Virus record (IMG/VR): IMGVR_UViG_3300032081_001062 | Location: 1 to 38,534 of that record | Strand: one strand, 5' to 3' | DNA length: 38,534 bases | Source: a virus | Part shown: positions 1-6,406 of the stretch, piece after piece | How the letters are laid out: each line of letters begins with the position of its first letter | Numbering within the stretch: the first letter of the stretch is position 1 | Program-made: the position numbers and the translations under genes | The notes under the pieces: generated by a model | What the model was told of the DNA's origin: nothing | The model's database searches: none | The model's input: only the letters and a program-made list of their open reading frames with translations

Positions 1-111
1 AGGTGACCGCCTGCCGCGACGCCCTGCGCGCCGCGCAGTTTGCCGGCCGCCGCGTCTGCCCTCATTCTGCCGCCCTGGCTTCGGCCAATACCGACTAATC
101 GGCCCGCCGCC
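1..111. repeat. Terminal redundancy, left copy
   Basis: These 111 bases match the last 111 bases of the window (38424-38534) with one difference: C at 91 against T at 38514. The simplest reading is an overlap at the junction of a circular assembly, so the molecule is about 38,423 bp. A genuine direct terminal repeat of a linear phage genome is less likely, because the overlap falls inside an ordinary gene (the one starting at 38267). Confidence 0.9.
3..98 (+). CDS. 3' end of the small gene that starts at 38267 (partial)
   Basis: This is the last 31 codons and stop of the 84-residue hypothetical gene that begins at 38267, seen again because the circle is cut inside it. The single mismatch at base 91 changes the penultimate residue from Ile (38513-38515) to Thr (90-92). 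It is not a second gene. Confidence 0.9.
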   Translation: MTACRDALRAAQFAGRRVCPHSAALASANTD

Positions 112-148
112 GGCGTCGACGCCGGCGGCCTGCCCTGGAGGTTCCGCG

Positions 149-547
149 ATGTTTTCTTTTGTTCGTGACGGGTCACGCCTTGAAGGTGCGCCCGAGGATT
201 TGCCCGAAGCCTGCCGCCAGGCCCTGCGCCTGGGCGCGCAGTTGCTGGAGGATGGCGAGCCGGTCGACTGCCTGGCGGTGCTGGGCCTGGATCGCCCCGG
301 GCTGTTCCTGGCGCCGCGTCCTGAAGGCTTGCGCCCGACCGCTGAAGAGGTGCGCGCGCTGGCGTCGCTGGCGGGGTTGAGCGGTTCCCAGGTCGCGCGG
401 CTGGTCGGCAGTACGCCGCGCAAGTTCCGCGCCTGGGTTGGGGGCGAGGACGGCATGCCGTGGGCGGCCTGGCATGTGCTGGCCATCTATGTCGGCCTGG
501 CCGAGCCGGCGCGCTTCCCGCCGCCTGCGGCTATGTTTGCTAATTAG
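149..547 (+). CDS. Small helix-turn-helix DNA-binding protein
   Basis: A 132-residue protein of unknown specific role. The C-terminal half (about residues 65-125, beginning TAEEVRALASLAGLSGSQVA) has the spacing of an XRE/Cro-like helix-turn-helix: a helix, the SGSQVARLVG turn region, then a recognition helix around RKFRAWVGG. The N-terminal half looks like an unrelated alpha/beta region. The ATG is preceded by TGGAGG at a good distance. It lies just downstream of the gene crossing the window junction and probably shares its cassette promoter at 38189-38216. Codons 6-10 contain the palindrome CGTGACGGGTCACG (164-177). It is a candidate regulator of the plasmid module, perhaps of the TTAGC boxes, but that role is inference. 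Confidence 0.6.
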   Translation: MFSFVRDGSRLEGAPEDLPEACRQALRLGAQLLEDGEPVDCLAVLGLDRPGLFLAPRPEGLRPTAEEVRALASLAGLSGSQVARLVGSTPRKFRAWVGGEDGMPWAAWHVLAIYVGLAEPARFPPPAAMFAN

Positions 548-628
548 CTATTGCGCGAATTAGCGAAGCGTGTAGAATGCGGCGCACGGCCAGGCAATTC
601 CGCCCAGGCCAAGACCGGAGCCTTCCCG
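539..628 (+). promoter_or_regulatory. Promoter-leader cassette, copy 2
   Basis: A sigma70-like promoter, TTGCGC (551-556), 16-base spacer, TAGAAT (573-578). An AT-rich box GAATTAGCGAA sits inside the spacer and a second one (GCTAATTAGC, 539-548) lies just upstream. The leader carries imperfect GGCC-based dyad symmetry and ends in CCGGAG before the ATG at 629. The whole cassette of about 90 bases recurs almost unchanged at 1011-1108 and 38180-38266. The boxes in the spacer are well placed to be operators. Confidence 0.7.
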
Positions 629-964
629 ATGATCAACGTACTGACCGCCCTGAATATCGCCCCCTACGCTGCCGCCAATGATCGCGAGTTCGGCAGTTCC
701 TCGGCCCGCCTGAAGATCGGCGACTTCCGCCGCCTGGTCGACTCGCTGAACTGGACGCGCAACTGGCTGACCGGCGGCACTCGCGAAGAGTTCAAGCGCC
801 AGGACATCCCGGGGCAGTTGGGCGCCGCCATCGCCCGCCTTGAGGGTGCCTTGCCGCTGGTTCCGGCGCGCTACGCCGCCGACCTTGAATCGGCCCGCTC
901 GGCCATCGAGTACGCCCAGCGCACTATCGAGCGGTGGCACGCCGCCCCGGCGGTCACCCGCTGA
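629..964 (+). CDS. Hypothetical protein, 111 residues, mostly helical
   Basis: I do not recognise the family. The start is the ATG at 629, which sits at the same position relative to the cassette leader as the starts at 1109 and 38267; an in-frame start further upstream would lie inside the promoter. The sequence is soluble, rich in Ala, Arg and Glu, and predicted helical, with the Trp-containing stretch SLNWTRNWLTGG around residues 35-46. It has no cysteine cluster and no membrane segment. A terminator (980-1008) follows directly, so promoter, gene and terminator form a self-contained unit. Confidence 0.6.
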   Translation: MINVLTALNIAPYAAANDREFGSSSARLKIGDFRRLVDSLNWTRNWLTGGTREEFKRQDIPGQLGAAIARLEGALPLVPARYAADLESARSAIEYAQRTIERWHAAPAVTR

Positions 965-979
965 ATTCCCGCCAATCCG

Positions 980-1008
980 AAGGCCGCCAAGCGCGGCCTT
1001 TTTTATTT
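980..1008 (+). terminator. Rho-independent terminator
   Basis: A perfect 8-bp stem, AAGGCCGC (980-987) with GCGGCCTT (993-1000), a 5-base loop and then a T-rich tract (1001-1008). It ends the single-gene unit 539-964 and lies directly before the next promoter cassette. Confidence 0.85.
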
Positions 1009-1010
1009 GT

Positions 1011-1108
1011 GCTAATAAGCTAATTAGCTATTGCGCGAATTAGCGAAGCGTGTAGAATGCGACGCACGGCCAGGCAATTCCGCCCAGGCCGGAACCGGAG
1101 TAAACCCG
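1011..1108 (+). promoter_or_regulatory. Promoter-leader cassette, copy 3
   Basis: TTGCGC (1031-1036), 16 bases, TAGAAT (1053-1058), with GAATTAGCGAA in the spacer and GCTAATAAGCTAATTAGC directly upstream. It is nearly identical to copy 2 through the leader, and differs mainly in the last bases before the start codon. It drives the gene at 1109 and probably the run of genes to 3833, where the next terminator with a T-run lies. Confidence 0.7.
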
Positions 1109-1438
1109 ATGACCGCACAAGCCAAGATTCTGACCCCTGCCCAGCAAGTCGCCGAAACCATCCTTGCCCAGCTTGGCGCCCGCCGCTTCCTGGCCATGAC
1201 CGGCGCTCGCGATCTGGTGGCCACCGCCAAGGGCCTGCAATTCAAGCTGCCGGCCAACTTCGCCACCGGCGGCGTGAACATGGTTCGCGTCGAGCTGGAG
1301 CCGAGCGACACCTATACCGTTATCGTCGGCCGCTATCGCTCGCTTGAATTCAAAGAGAAGGCCCGCGAAGAGCTGGTCTATTGCGACCAACTGCAAGCCG
1401 CTTTCACCCGCCTGACCGGCCTCGATACCCACCTGTAA
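1109..1438 (+). CDS. Conserved plasmid/phage hypothetical protein
   Basis: 109 residues, starting at the ATG at 1109 by analogy with the other cassettes (CGGAG lies upstream). The body contains an LGARRFLAMTGARDL segment, an amphipathic FKLP strand and a C-terminal QLQAAFTRLTGLDTHL helix. I recall this pattern from small uncharacterised proteins of phages, plasmids and ICEs, where no function is established. The protein is soluble and has no catalytic motif that I can see. Confidence 0.65.
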   Translation: MTAQAKILTPAQQVAETILAQLGARRFLAMTGARDLVATAKGLQFKLPANFATGGVNMVRVELEPSDTYTVIVGRYRSLEFKEKAREELVYCDQLQAAFTRLTGLDTHL

Positions 1439-1446
1439 GGAAGCAA

Positions 1447-1466
1447 GCCCCGGCGAAAGCCGGGGC
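1447..1466 (+). terminator. GAAA-tetraloop hairpin between genes
   Basis: A perfect 8-bp GC stem (GCCCCGGC with GCCGGGGC) closed by a GAAA tetraloop, lying between the stop at 1438 and the ATG at 1483. No T-run follows, so it is more likely an mRNA-stabilising or processing hairpin, or a weak Rho-assisted terminator, than a true intrinsic terminator. Confidence 0.5.
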
Positions 1467-1482
1467 GTCTGGAGTGCGAACG

Positions 1483-2658
1483 ATGGCGAAGAAAAAAGCC
1501 AAGCCCCTGGAGCGCGAAGAGCGGCCCGAGTTCCTGGCCATGCTGGCCAGCCTGCCGGATGACATCGAGGCGATGCACGCCCGCGCCGGCCGCCTGCGCG
1601 CGATCTATAACGACGCGATCATCGCCGGCGACGAAGCCGCCCGCGTAGCGGCCACCCTTGAGCATGACGCCATTGTCTTCAAGCTGAACGGCGGCACGTT
1701 CTTCGGCTGCCGTGGCGACGACACCCGCCCCGGGCGCGTGCTCGATGCGCAGCATGTGGCCAAGCCTGGCCAGGTGCCGCATTGGGGGCAGGACGGCGAA
1801 TTTCTGGTCGAGGTCGACGGGGTGCGCGTGCTGGTCAAATACGAGTGCCAGGGGCTGCGCTCGGCGCCGGGCTTCGACGCGACGGCGGTGGACTTCGACA
1901 AGCCGTTTATCAGCCCGACCGGATACCAAGGCGTCTATCTGACCGTCACCGATCACATGGGCCGCACGCTTGAACAGGCGGTGCGCGCCGAGATTGCCGC
2001 GCAGATTGCGGCCGAAGGGCTGAAGCCGATCAAGAAAGAGGATTTGCGGTGGATCGAGAAGCGCCCGGCCTGGCTGGTCGACGTGCTGGCGGGCGTGACG
2101 CGTGACGGACAACTGGCCATGTTCGGCGACCAGCCCGAGCCGAAAAAGCCCTTGAGCGGTGCCGAGCGGCAGAAGCGTCGCCGCGACAGGCTGCGCGAGC
2201 TGAAGGAAAAGGAGGGGCTAAAGCCGGTCATGCTGACCGAGCTGGAGCGCCTTATGCTGTTCGCCGCGCTCGACCTTGAGCACGCCATAAAGCCGCATGA
2301 CGAACACGCCGAGCCGCTGCACCTGGCGCTGTTACAGAAGGTCTACCCCGGCGCCCGCTGGACGGATGAAGCCCGCAAGGTAGCGGCGGGCATTCTGAAG
2401 AATGACGCAAATCAGCAGGCCGCCGACCGCTGGAGGATCGAAGCCGACCGCCAGCGCGCCGAGGCCAGCCGCTGGGCGAAACGCGCCCAGGAAGCCGAAA
2501 GCACCTTGCGCAAGTCGCCCGACCTGGCTGCGCGGGTGGCCTGGCTTGAGCAGGAAAACGCCCAGGTGATCGAAGAGCGCGGCCGCGCGTTCCGTGCGGT
2601 CGAGGTGCTAACGCAACGCCTGCGCGACGCGGGCCTGTCGACGGACTATCGGGGGTGA
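1483..2658 (+). CDS. Hypothetical protein with C-terminal coiled coil
   Basis: 391 residues from the ATG at 1483, preceded by GGAG; earlier in-frame starts would overlap the gene before. Residues 1-170 look globular (with FKLNGGTFFGC and VDGVRVLVKYECQG strands). Around residues 215-245 there is a very basic stretch (ERQKRRRDRLRELKEKEG). From about 300 to the end the Ala/Glu/Arg heptad pattern suggests a long coiled coil. The basic patch plus coiled coil recalls DNA-binding plasmid proteins such as KfrA, but no helix-turn-helix is evident, so this is only a suggestion. Its stop overlaps the next start (GTGA). Confidence 0.6.
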   Translation: MAKKKAKPLEREERPEFLAMLASLPDDIEAMHARAGRLRAIYNDAIIAGDEAARVAATLEHDAIVFKLNGGTFFGCRGDDTRPGRVLDAQHVAKPGQVPHWGQDGEFLVEVDGVRVLVKYECQGLRSAPGFDATAVDFDKPFISPTGYQGVYLTVTDHMGRTLEQAVRAEIAAQIAAEGLKPIKKEDLRWIEKRPAWLVDVLAGVTRDGQLAMFGDQPEPKKPLSGAERQKRRRDRLRELKEKEGLKPVMLTELERLMLFAALDLEHAIKPHDEHAEPLHLALLQKVYPGARWTDEARKVAAGILKNDANQQAADRWRIEADRQRAEASRWAKRAQEAESTLRKSPDLAARVAWLEQENAQVIEERGRAFRAVEVLTQRLRDAGLSTDYRG

Positions 2659-2963
2659 GCGTGACGGATAACGACTTTCTACACCGCCAGTTGATTCGCC
2701 TGGGCGACATGATCGGCGACGGCCTGGCCGACGAACCGGGCGGTGCCTGGATCAAGCGCGAGTATGCGCAGACCATGCGGGCGCTGGGCATCGTTCCGAA
2801 GCGGCGCAACCGCTCGGCGCAGATTGACGAGCGCATGCGGCAGCGCGTCGCCGAGGTGAAGTGCCTGGCCTGCGCTGGCGAGCTGAAGCAAACCCGCGCG
2901 GGGTCGACCCGCGCCAAGTGCGGCGCCTGTGGTGCGCTGTTCCAACTGCTGAAACTGAAGTGA
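2655..2963 (+). CDS. Small zinc-ribbon protein
   Basis: 102 residues with a GTG start that overlaps the upstream stop, which implies translational coupling. The C-terminal third carries two CxxC pairs (CLACAGEL, then CGACGALF), a classic four-cysteine zinc ribbon. The N-terminal half contains helices around DMIGDGLADEPGGAWIKREY. Probably nucleic-acid or protein binding; the family is unknown to me. It is the first of several small cysteine-cluster proteins in this operon. Confidence 0.6.
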   Translation: MSVTDNDFLHRQLIRLGDMIGDGLADEPGGAWIKREYAQTMRALGIVPKRRNRSAQIDERMRQRVAEVKCLACAGELKQTRAGSTRAKCGACGALFQLLKLK

Positions 2964-2974
2964 GGCGACCGCCC

Positions 2975-3271
2975 ATGATCGAGCAGAACCCCGACCATCC
3001 GAACGGCACCTGTGAAGCCTGCGGCGGCCCCTGCGCTGTCTTCGGCTGCCGGCACTGCCCGGCCTGTTATGACCGCGTGAAGCGTGGGGCGCCCCTAGAG
3101 CTGGGCGACTGGATCGAAGCCGACTTTACGTTCCCGAGCCAGCACACCCGCGCCGCGCAATTGAACACGCCCGAGGCGGTGGCCTACGGCGCCGAGCTGC
3201 TGGCCGATCCGTCGAGCGGCTGGCGTCGCGCTTCCCGTGACTGGTCGGCCAAGCAAGCCGCCGCGAACTGA
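2975..3271 (+). CDS. Small cysteine-cluster protein
   Basis: 98 residues from the ATG at 2975, with GAGG upstream. The N-terminal 30 residues hold CEACGGPC...CRHCPACYD, enough cysteines and histidine for one or two zinc sites. The rest is acidic and soluble (LGDWIEADFTFPS, then a helix TPEAVAYGAELLAD). No known family is recognised. It is followed by the ribosome-binding module AAAGGAACCCGCCCCATG, which recurs at 3570-3584. Confidence 0.55.
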   Translation: MIEQNPDHPNGTCEACGGPCAVFGCRHCPACYDRVKRGAPLELGDWIEADFTFPSQHTRAAQLNTPEAVAYGAELLADPSSGWRRASRDWSAKQAAAN

Positions 3272-3285
3272 AAGGAACCCGCCCC

Positions 3286-3567
3286 ATGCGTGCCGACCTG
3301 CTAGACCGCTACATTGCCCGCCTGCAAGCCGAATCGGCGGGCCTTGATTCGCTGCATATCGACGTGCCCTATATGGCCGGGCGCAAGCGCTACGAAGCCG
3401 GCCGCCGCTGGGCAGGCATGCCCCTGGTGTACCGCGCGCAGCGCCTCGCACGCCTGGGCTATGCCGACGCCGCGCGCGGCCTGCCGGTGCGGGTGCTGCG
3501 CGATAGGGCGGCGCCGGTCACGCGCGTGACCTGGGAGTCGCCCGACCCCGTGACCGTCACGAACTGA
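3286..3567 (+). CDS. Hypothetical protein, basic, 93 residues
   Basis: It starts at the ATG at 3286 behind a clear AAAGGAA. The protein is rich in Arg and Ala, with RYIARLQAESAGLDS and RRWAGMPLVYRAQRLARLGY helices, and is probably soluble. No motif that I recognise. The bases around its start are the same as those before the gene at 3582, which suggests duplication of the translation-start region. Confidence 0.5.
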   Translation: MRADLLDRYIARLQAESAGLDSLHIDVPYMAGRKRYEAGRRWAGMPLVYRAQRLARLGYADAARGLPVRVLRDRAAPVTRVTWESPDPVTVTN

Positions 3568-3581
3568 AAGGAACCCGCCCC

Positions 3582-3833
3582 ATGACCAAGGCCGCCAGCC
3601 TGCCGCCGATCACCAGCCTGACCGCCTGCCCGCACTGCGGAGACGATGAATACACCGTGCGCGTGCAGTACCGGGGCAGCGGGTCGGTGGCCACCCGCTT
3701 CGACGGTCGCGCCGGCTTCGATAACTCGGGCATGTATGACGAGCTGGTGGCCACGCCTGGCAAGATCGCCTATTGCGCCAGTTGCGGCGTGGCCATCGGC
3801 CGCAACGACCGCCAGCACCCGGACTGCGCATAA
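3582..3833 (+). CDS. Small zinc-ribbon protein, 83 residues
   Basis: Two CxxC pairs, CPHCGDDEY near residue 14 and CASCGVAIG near residue 65, separated by about 50 residues that include a Gly-rich beta segment (RGSGSVATRFDGRAGFDNSG). This is a zinc-ribbon arrangement with a long insert. Function unknown. It is the last gene before the terminator at 3862-3887. Confidence 0.6.
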   Translation: MTKAASLPPITSLTACPHCGDDEYTVRVQYRGSGSVATRFDGRAGFDNSGMYDELVATPGKIAYCASCGVAIGRNDRQHPDCA

Positions 3834-3861
3834 CGGAGAGAAAGTTAAATAGACCCCCACA

Positions 3862-3887
3862 AAAGCCGGCCCCGTGGTCGGCTTTTT
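3862..3887 (+). terminator. Rho-independent terminator
   Basis: AAAGCCG (3862-3868) pairs with CGGCTTT (3879-3885) across a 10-base loop and runs into five T residues. It closes the operon 1109-3833. The bases between here and the ATG at 3990 presumably hold a promoter for the next operon, but I find no convincing -35/-10 pair. Confidence 0.75.
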
Positions 3888-3989
3888 ACTGCCCGCCGGC
3901 TACCAGCACCCCCGGTGCTGGTCTACCATAACCCCGCCTGCTGGTTTTACGCAGTGCCCGACCCTATGCCGAACCCTGGAGCCTTCCCC

Positions 3990-4313
3990 ATGCACGACCC
4001 CGCGCGCGAGCTAGTCGAAACCACTATCGCCGGCCTGGCCGACCTGATCAGTACCGGCGGCGAACCGCCCATCGTCGGCGGCGTCGAGCTGCCCGCCGCC
4101 ACCGCCGCTAATCTGCGCTTGCTGCTGGGGCGCCTGGACGCGGCCAAGGATGCCGCCGGCGTCGCCGTCGAAGCGGCCCGCCTCGACGGCTTCCTGATCG
4201 CCCTGGAGGCGACGCGCCAGGTCTACAGCCTGGAGGCTGGCCAGTTGCGCGGGTTCTTCGCGCGGGCCGAGGCCGACGCCCTGGAACAACTGGCCGAGGC
4301 GGTGCCGGCATGA
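3990..4313 (+). CDS. Hypothetical protein, 107 residues
   Basis: The ATG at 3990 follows GGAGCCTTCCCC, which resembles the ends of the cassette leaders at 539-628 and 38180-38266, so the translation-start region seems to have been copied from them without the promoter. The protein is acidic and alanine-rich, predicted mainly helical (TTIAGLADLISTGG, AANLRLLLGRLDAAKDAA). It overlaps the next start by four bases (ATGA). Confidence 0.55.
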   Translation: MHDPARELVETTIAGLADLISTGGEPPIVGGVELPAATAANLRLLLGRLDAAKDAAGVAVEAARLDGFLIALEATRQVYSLEAGQLRGFFARAEADALEQLAEAVPA

Positions 4314-4663
4314 CCGCCCCGCGTGCCGGTGAGGGGGTGCAGTGGGTGCGTGCGCCCGGGGCTGTTGTCGAGGTGGTCGACAGTCGGGCAATGGCGCGGC
4401 ATGGGCGCCTTTTCGAGCCTTTCACGCGTCGCCCGCTTCGCCTGGATGGCCCGGCGGTTTCGCTCTATGAGGCATTGGCGGCAGTTACGGCCCGCCGCCG
4501 CTTGGGGCCTGTTGGCTTGGCGCGTCGGTTCAAGATCACCCGCGCCCATGCCGCCGGCCTGCTGGTCGAGCTGGAAGAGCGGGGCGCCGTAATAGAGAGC
4601 CACAAGGGCGGCGTATACCGCCCGCGTCTGGCGAGTTTCCCGCCAGCTATGGCGGCACTATGA
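4310..4663 (+). CDS. Putative winged-helix DNA-binding protein
   Basis: 117 residues. The second half (about 62-108) reads LGPVGLARRFKITRAHAAGL followed by LVELEERGAVIESHKGGVYRP: a helix-turn-helix, then a beta-wing with the GAV...GGVYRP pattern typical of small winged-helix proteins. The N-terminal half is a beta-rich segment of unknown role. It is coupled by ATGA overlaps to the genes on both sides (4310-4313 and 4660-4663). Confidence 0.5.
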   Translation: MTAPRAGEGVQWVRAPGAVVEVVDSRAMARHGRLFEPFTRRPLRLDGPAVSLYEALAAVTARRRLGPVGLARRFKITRAHAAGLLVELEERGAVIESHKGGVYRPRLASFPPAMAAL

Positions 4664-4818
4664 CTGCCGCACAGCAAGCGGCCATCGCCGCGCTACAGCG
4701 TGCCGGCTTCGCCCTGGAGTACCACGGCCGCCACGTCGCCCGGCTGGCCCGTGGCAATGACTATCGGCTGGTTCGCCAGGACGGCACGCAGCAGCGCGCC
4801 AAGGGGGCGCGACGATGA
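4660..4818 (+). CDS. Very small hypothetical protein (52 residues)
   Basis: A short basic protein starting at the ATG that overlaps the upstream stop and ending inside the next start (ATGATG at 4815). The chained overlaps on both sides are the main reason for calling it. A helix (QQAAIAALQRAG) is followed by two basic strands (YHGRHVARLARG, DYRLVRQDG). This resembles a double-stranded-RNA- or DNA-binding mini-domain in outline only. Confidence 0.5.
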   Translation: MTAAQQAAIAALQRAGFALEYHGRHVARLARGNDYRLVRQDGTQQRAKGARR

Positions 4819-5138
4819 TGGTTCCCGAGCTGAAGCCGTGCCCGCGCCCCTTCTGCGATGGCGCGGCGAGCCTGCTGGACGACGAAGGCTTCCATTGGAT
4901 CGAGTGCAGCGCCTGCCGCTATCGAATGTCGGTTCGTCGTGATCCGTCACCCGCTGACCTGGCCGCCCTGGTCGCTGCCTGGAATGCTGAGCCATTGCCG
5001 CCGGCCGAGGCCCTGCCGGCGTTTCTGCGCAAGCGTGCGGCCTTTCTGTGCGGGCCTGAGCGGTTCCCGTTGCTGGACGCGGCCGAGTTTATCGAGCGGC
5101 AGGCGGCGGCCCTGGCGCAGCAGGCGGCGCGGGCATGA
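4815..5138 (+). CDS. Lar-like restriction-alleviation / zinc-finger protein
   Basis: 107 residues; the start could be 4815 or the second ATG at 4818. The N-terminal 60 residues follow the Lar pattern: LKPCPRPFCDGAASL, then FHWIECSACRYRM, then a helix ending ALVAAWN. In the Rac prophage, Lar protects unmodified DNA from type I restriction, and many Lar-fold phage proteins are annotated by this motif alone. Here the first pair is spaced CPRPFC rather than the usual CPFC, so one metal ligand may be shifted. The C-terminal extension is helical. Anti-restriction activity is inference. Confidence 0.55.
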   Translation: MMVPELKPCPRPFCDGAASLLDDEGFHWIECSACRYRMSVRRDPSPADLAALVAAWNAEPLPPAEALPAFLRKRAAFLCGPERFPLLDAAEFIERQAAALAQQAARA

Positions 5139-5371
5139 GGCAGGCTTATACCGAGGAAGCCTTGCAAGCGCTGATCGTCAGCGGCGCCGCGCGCGAGTTC
5201 CTGGCCAGGCGTGGGCCGGGTGGCCAGGGCTGGACGTTTAGCGTTCGCCTGGGCGCGCACTGGCTGCCGGTACGCTCGCGGCGCGAGCCGCTGCGCGTGT
5301 GGGCAAGCCTGACGGCCGTGGGGCGCTTCGCCGAGGGGCTGGGGGTGCGCGACTTTCGCGTCGAGCTGTAG
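5135..5371 (+). CDS. Hypothetical plasmid-type protein, 78 residues
   Basis: Overlaps the previous stop (ATGA). An N-terminal helix (TEEALQALIVSGAAREFLARR) precedes an alternating strand region (WTFSVRLGAHWLPVRSRRE) and a last helix and strand (RFAEGLGVRDFRVEL). I have seen this shape in small uncharacterised proteins of Pseudomonas and broad-host-range plasmids. Last gene of the rightward accessory operon. Confidence 0.5.
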   Translation: MRQAYTEEALQALIVSGAAREFLARRGPGGQGWTFSVRLGAHWLPVRSRREPLRVWASLTAVGRFAEGLGVRDFRVEL

Positions 5372-5372
5372 G

Positions 5373-5386
5373 CGTGACCCGTCACG
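5373..5386. repeat. Palindrome CGTGACCCGTCACG
   Basis: Perfect 6-bp arms (CGTGAC and GTCACG) around CC, placed between the stop at 5371 and the terminator at 5398. The same palindrome with GG in the centre occurs at 164-177, and near matches lie at 12917-12929, 18580-18592 and 10236-10249. Possibly a protein-binding site; its function is unknown. Confidence 0.4.
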
Positions 5387-5397
5387 CGCGCAAGAAA

Positions 5398-5420
5398 AAG
5401 CCCCGCACTTGGCGGGGCTT
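5398..5420. terminator. Bidirectional terminator between convergent operons
   Basis: A perfect 9-bp stem (AAGCCCCGC with GCGGGGCTT) and a 5-base loop. On the minus strand it is followed by TTTTTC, a good T-run, and on the plus strand by GTTCGTT, a poorer one. It serves the rightward accessory operon ending at 5371 and the leftward par operon ending at 5439. Confidence 0.8.
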
Positions 5421-5438
5421 GTTCGTTCCTGGGCGGGA

Positions 5439-5675
5439 TCAGCGCGGGGCGATTCCTGCTTCGGCGAAGGCGCGTTGCAGCTTGGCCACCGCGTCGCGCG
5501 CTTCATATGTCTCGGCTTCATCCACGGCACAGGCGCGCAGTTCGGCCCATGACAGGCGCTTGAGCAGTTGGGCGAATGCCCAGGTTTCCGCCTCGGTGAG
5601 TTCGGCTAGGCCGGTGGCGGGCTGCTGAGTGGCCTGCTGGTGATGGGTGGTCACGGTGAAATAAGGCTGAGTCAT
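5439..5675 (-). CDS. Hypothetical protein, last gene of the par operon
   Basis: 78 residues. The N-terminus is polar (TTHHQQATQQPATG), followed by an amphipathic helical pair (LTEAETWAFAQLLKRLSWAEL, then ARDAVAKLQRAFAEAGI). It overlaps the upstream gene by four bases. Family unknown to me. Its place at the end of the par operon suggests plasmid maintenance, but that is context only. Confidence 0.55.
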   Translation of the reverse strand: MTQPYFTVTTHHQQATQQPATGLAELTEAETWAFAQLLKRLSWAELRACAVDEAETYEARDAVAKLQRAFAEAGIAPR

Positions 5676-5869
5676 ACGGGCGCCCCGCTGTGCTGGTGGG
5701 TGTTGTTTGGCGTGTTGGCGGCTGCGCCTGCCTGGTGGCGGGCAACGTCCGACAGGCTGTCGAGGGCGCGGCGCATTTCTTCGGGCGTGTAGTGGCTGGC
5801 GTCGCGGGAAAGCTCGCCCAGCTTCTTGCTGAAGTAATGGTCGTCAAGACCCCATTGGTTTTTTGCCAT
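5672..5869 (-). CDS. Hypothetical protein, 65 residues
   Basis: I chose the ATG at 5869 because TAGGAG lies seven bases upstream; the longer reading from 5959 would cover the previous gene. The protein is short and hydrophilic: WGLDDHYFSKKLGELSRDAS, then YTPEEMRRALDSLSDVARH, with a His-rich tail. Probably helical. No known family. Confidence 0.55.
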   Translation of the reverse strand: MAKNQWGLDDHYFSKKLGELSRDASHYTPEEMRRALDSLSDVARHQAGAAANTPNNTHQHSGAPV

Positions 5870-5880
5870 GGTGGTTACTC

Positions 5881-6021
5881 CTACGCGGCCAGGGCCTGAT
5901 AGATCATTTCGCGGCTGATACGGCTGCAACGGTTCAGGTAGCGCGCGAGCTTCCAGCAATTGAGCTTGCGCAGTTCTTCCAGTGGCATGGCGGAAATTTC
6001 GTTATACTCGGCGTCTGACAT
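5881..6021 (-). CDS. Very small hypothetical protein (46 residues)
   Basis: Begins MSDAEYNEISAMPLEELRKL and continues as a basic helical segment with two cysteines, ending QALAA. The ATG at 6021 is preceded by AAAGGTG. It sits 11 bases upstream of the next gene in the leftward operon, which supports it despite its length. The helix pattern would fit an antitoxin or a DNA-binding peptide, but I see no toxin partner. Confidence 0.5.
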   Translation of the reverse strand: MSDAEYNEISAMPLEELRKLNCWKLARYLNRCSRISREMIYQALAA

Positions 6022-6100
6022 AGCGTTCACCTTTAGTCGGGTTTGGGCGGTGTGTTACCGGGCGCCGAGGTGGTCGAAGACCTCGGCGCTCGATCCTTTC

Positions 6101-6379
6101 TTAGTTGCTGGGTTCCCAGCCTTTTTTGCTCATGTAGTCCGCAAGCGCTTCCTTGAGTGCATCCACCTGGGCGATTTCGTGGGTGGCGCAGAAGAGCCGG
6201 AAATTCTTGCGAAACTCTGGCGACACCTTGAAGCCAAGGTCGACCAGCTTGCTGTCGCTGCCGGTGCTGGTGTTGTTGCCCACGGCTGGCGTGTCGGCGG
6301 CAGACTTCGGCGGCTCGCCCTTGCCGCGCGGCGGCTTCGGGGTCTTGATCTGCGGGGCGGTGCTGGTCTTGTTGGTCAT
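6101..6379 (-). CDS. ParG-like ribbon-helix-helix centromere-binding protein
   Basis: 92 residues, directly downstream of parA. The first 45 residues are a flexible, Lys/Pro-rich tail (TPKPPRGKGEPPK). The C-terminal half, from LVDLGFKVSPEFRKNF on, is a strand followed by two helices (FRLFCATHEI, VDALKEALADYMSKKG), the ribbon-helix-helix pattern. In type Ib partition systems (ParF/ParG of TP228, delta/omega of pSM19035) such a protein dimerises, binds repeats at the centromere and represses the operon, while its disordered tail stimulates the ParA ATPase. The surrounding TTAGC repeats (6407-6440, 7102-7190) are the obvious binding sites. The assignment rests on fold pattern and position. Confidence 0.72.
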   Translation of the reverse strand: MTNKTSTAPQIKTPKPPRGKGEPPKSAADTPAVGNNTSTGSDSKLVDLGFKVSPEFRKNFRLFCATHEIAQVDALKEALADYMSKKGWEPSN

Positions 6380-6406
6380 GCGGGCATTCCTGCGGTGAAT
6401 TCGTGC

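Noticed and set aside
1-111. Terminal repeat as phage direct terminal repeats
   Set aside because: The repeat lies within a coding gene far from the terminase; assembly overlap of a circle explains it better.
3268-3584. Repeated AACTGAAAGGAACCCGCCCC as a CRISPR or mobile repeat
   Set aside because: Only two copies, each being the ribosome-binding region of a gene; no spacers or array structure.
5881-6021. Toxin-antitoxin pair in the par operon
   Set aside because: Small size alone suggested it, but neither this protein nor its neighbours shows a toxin motif.
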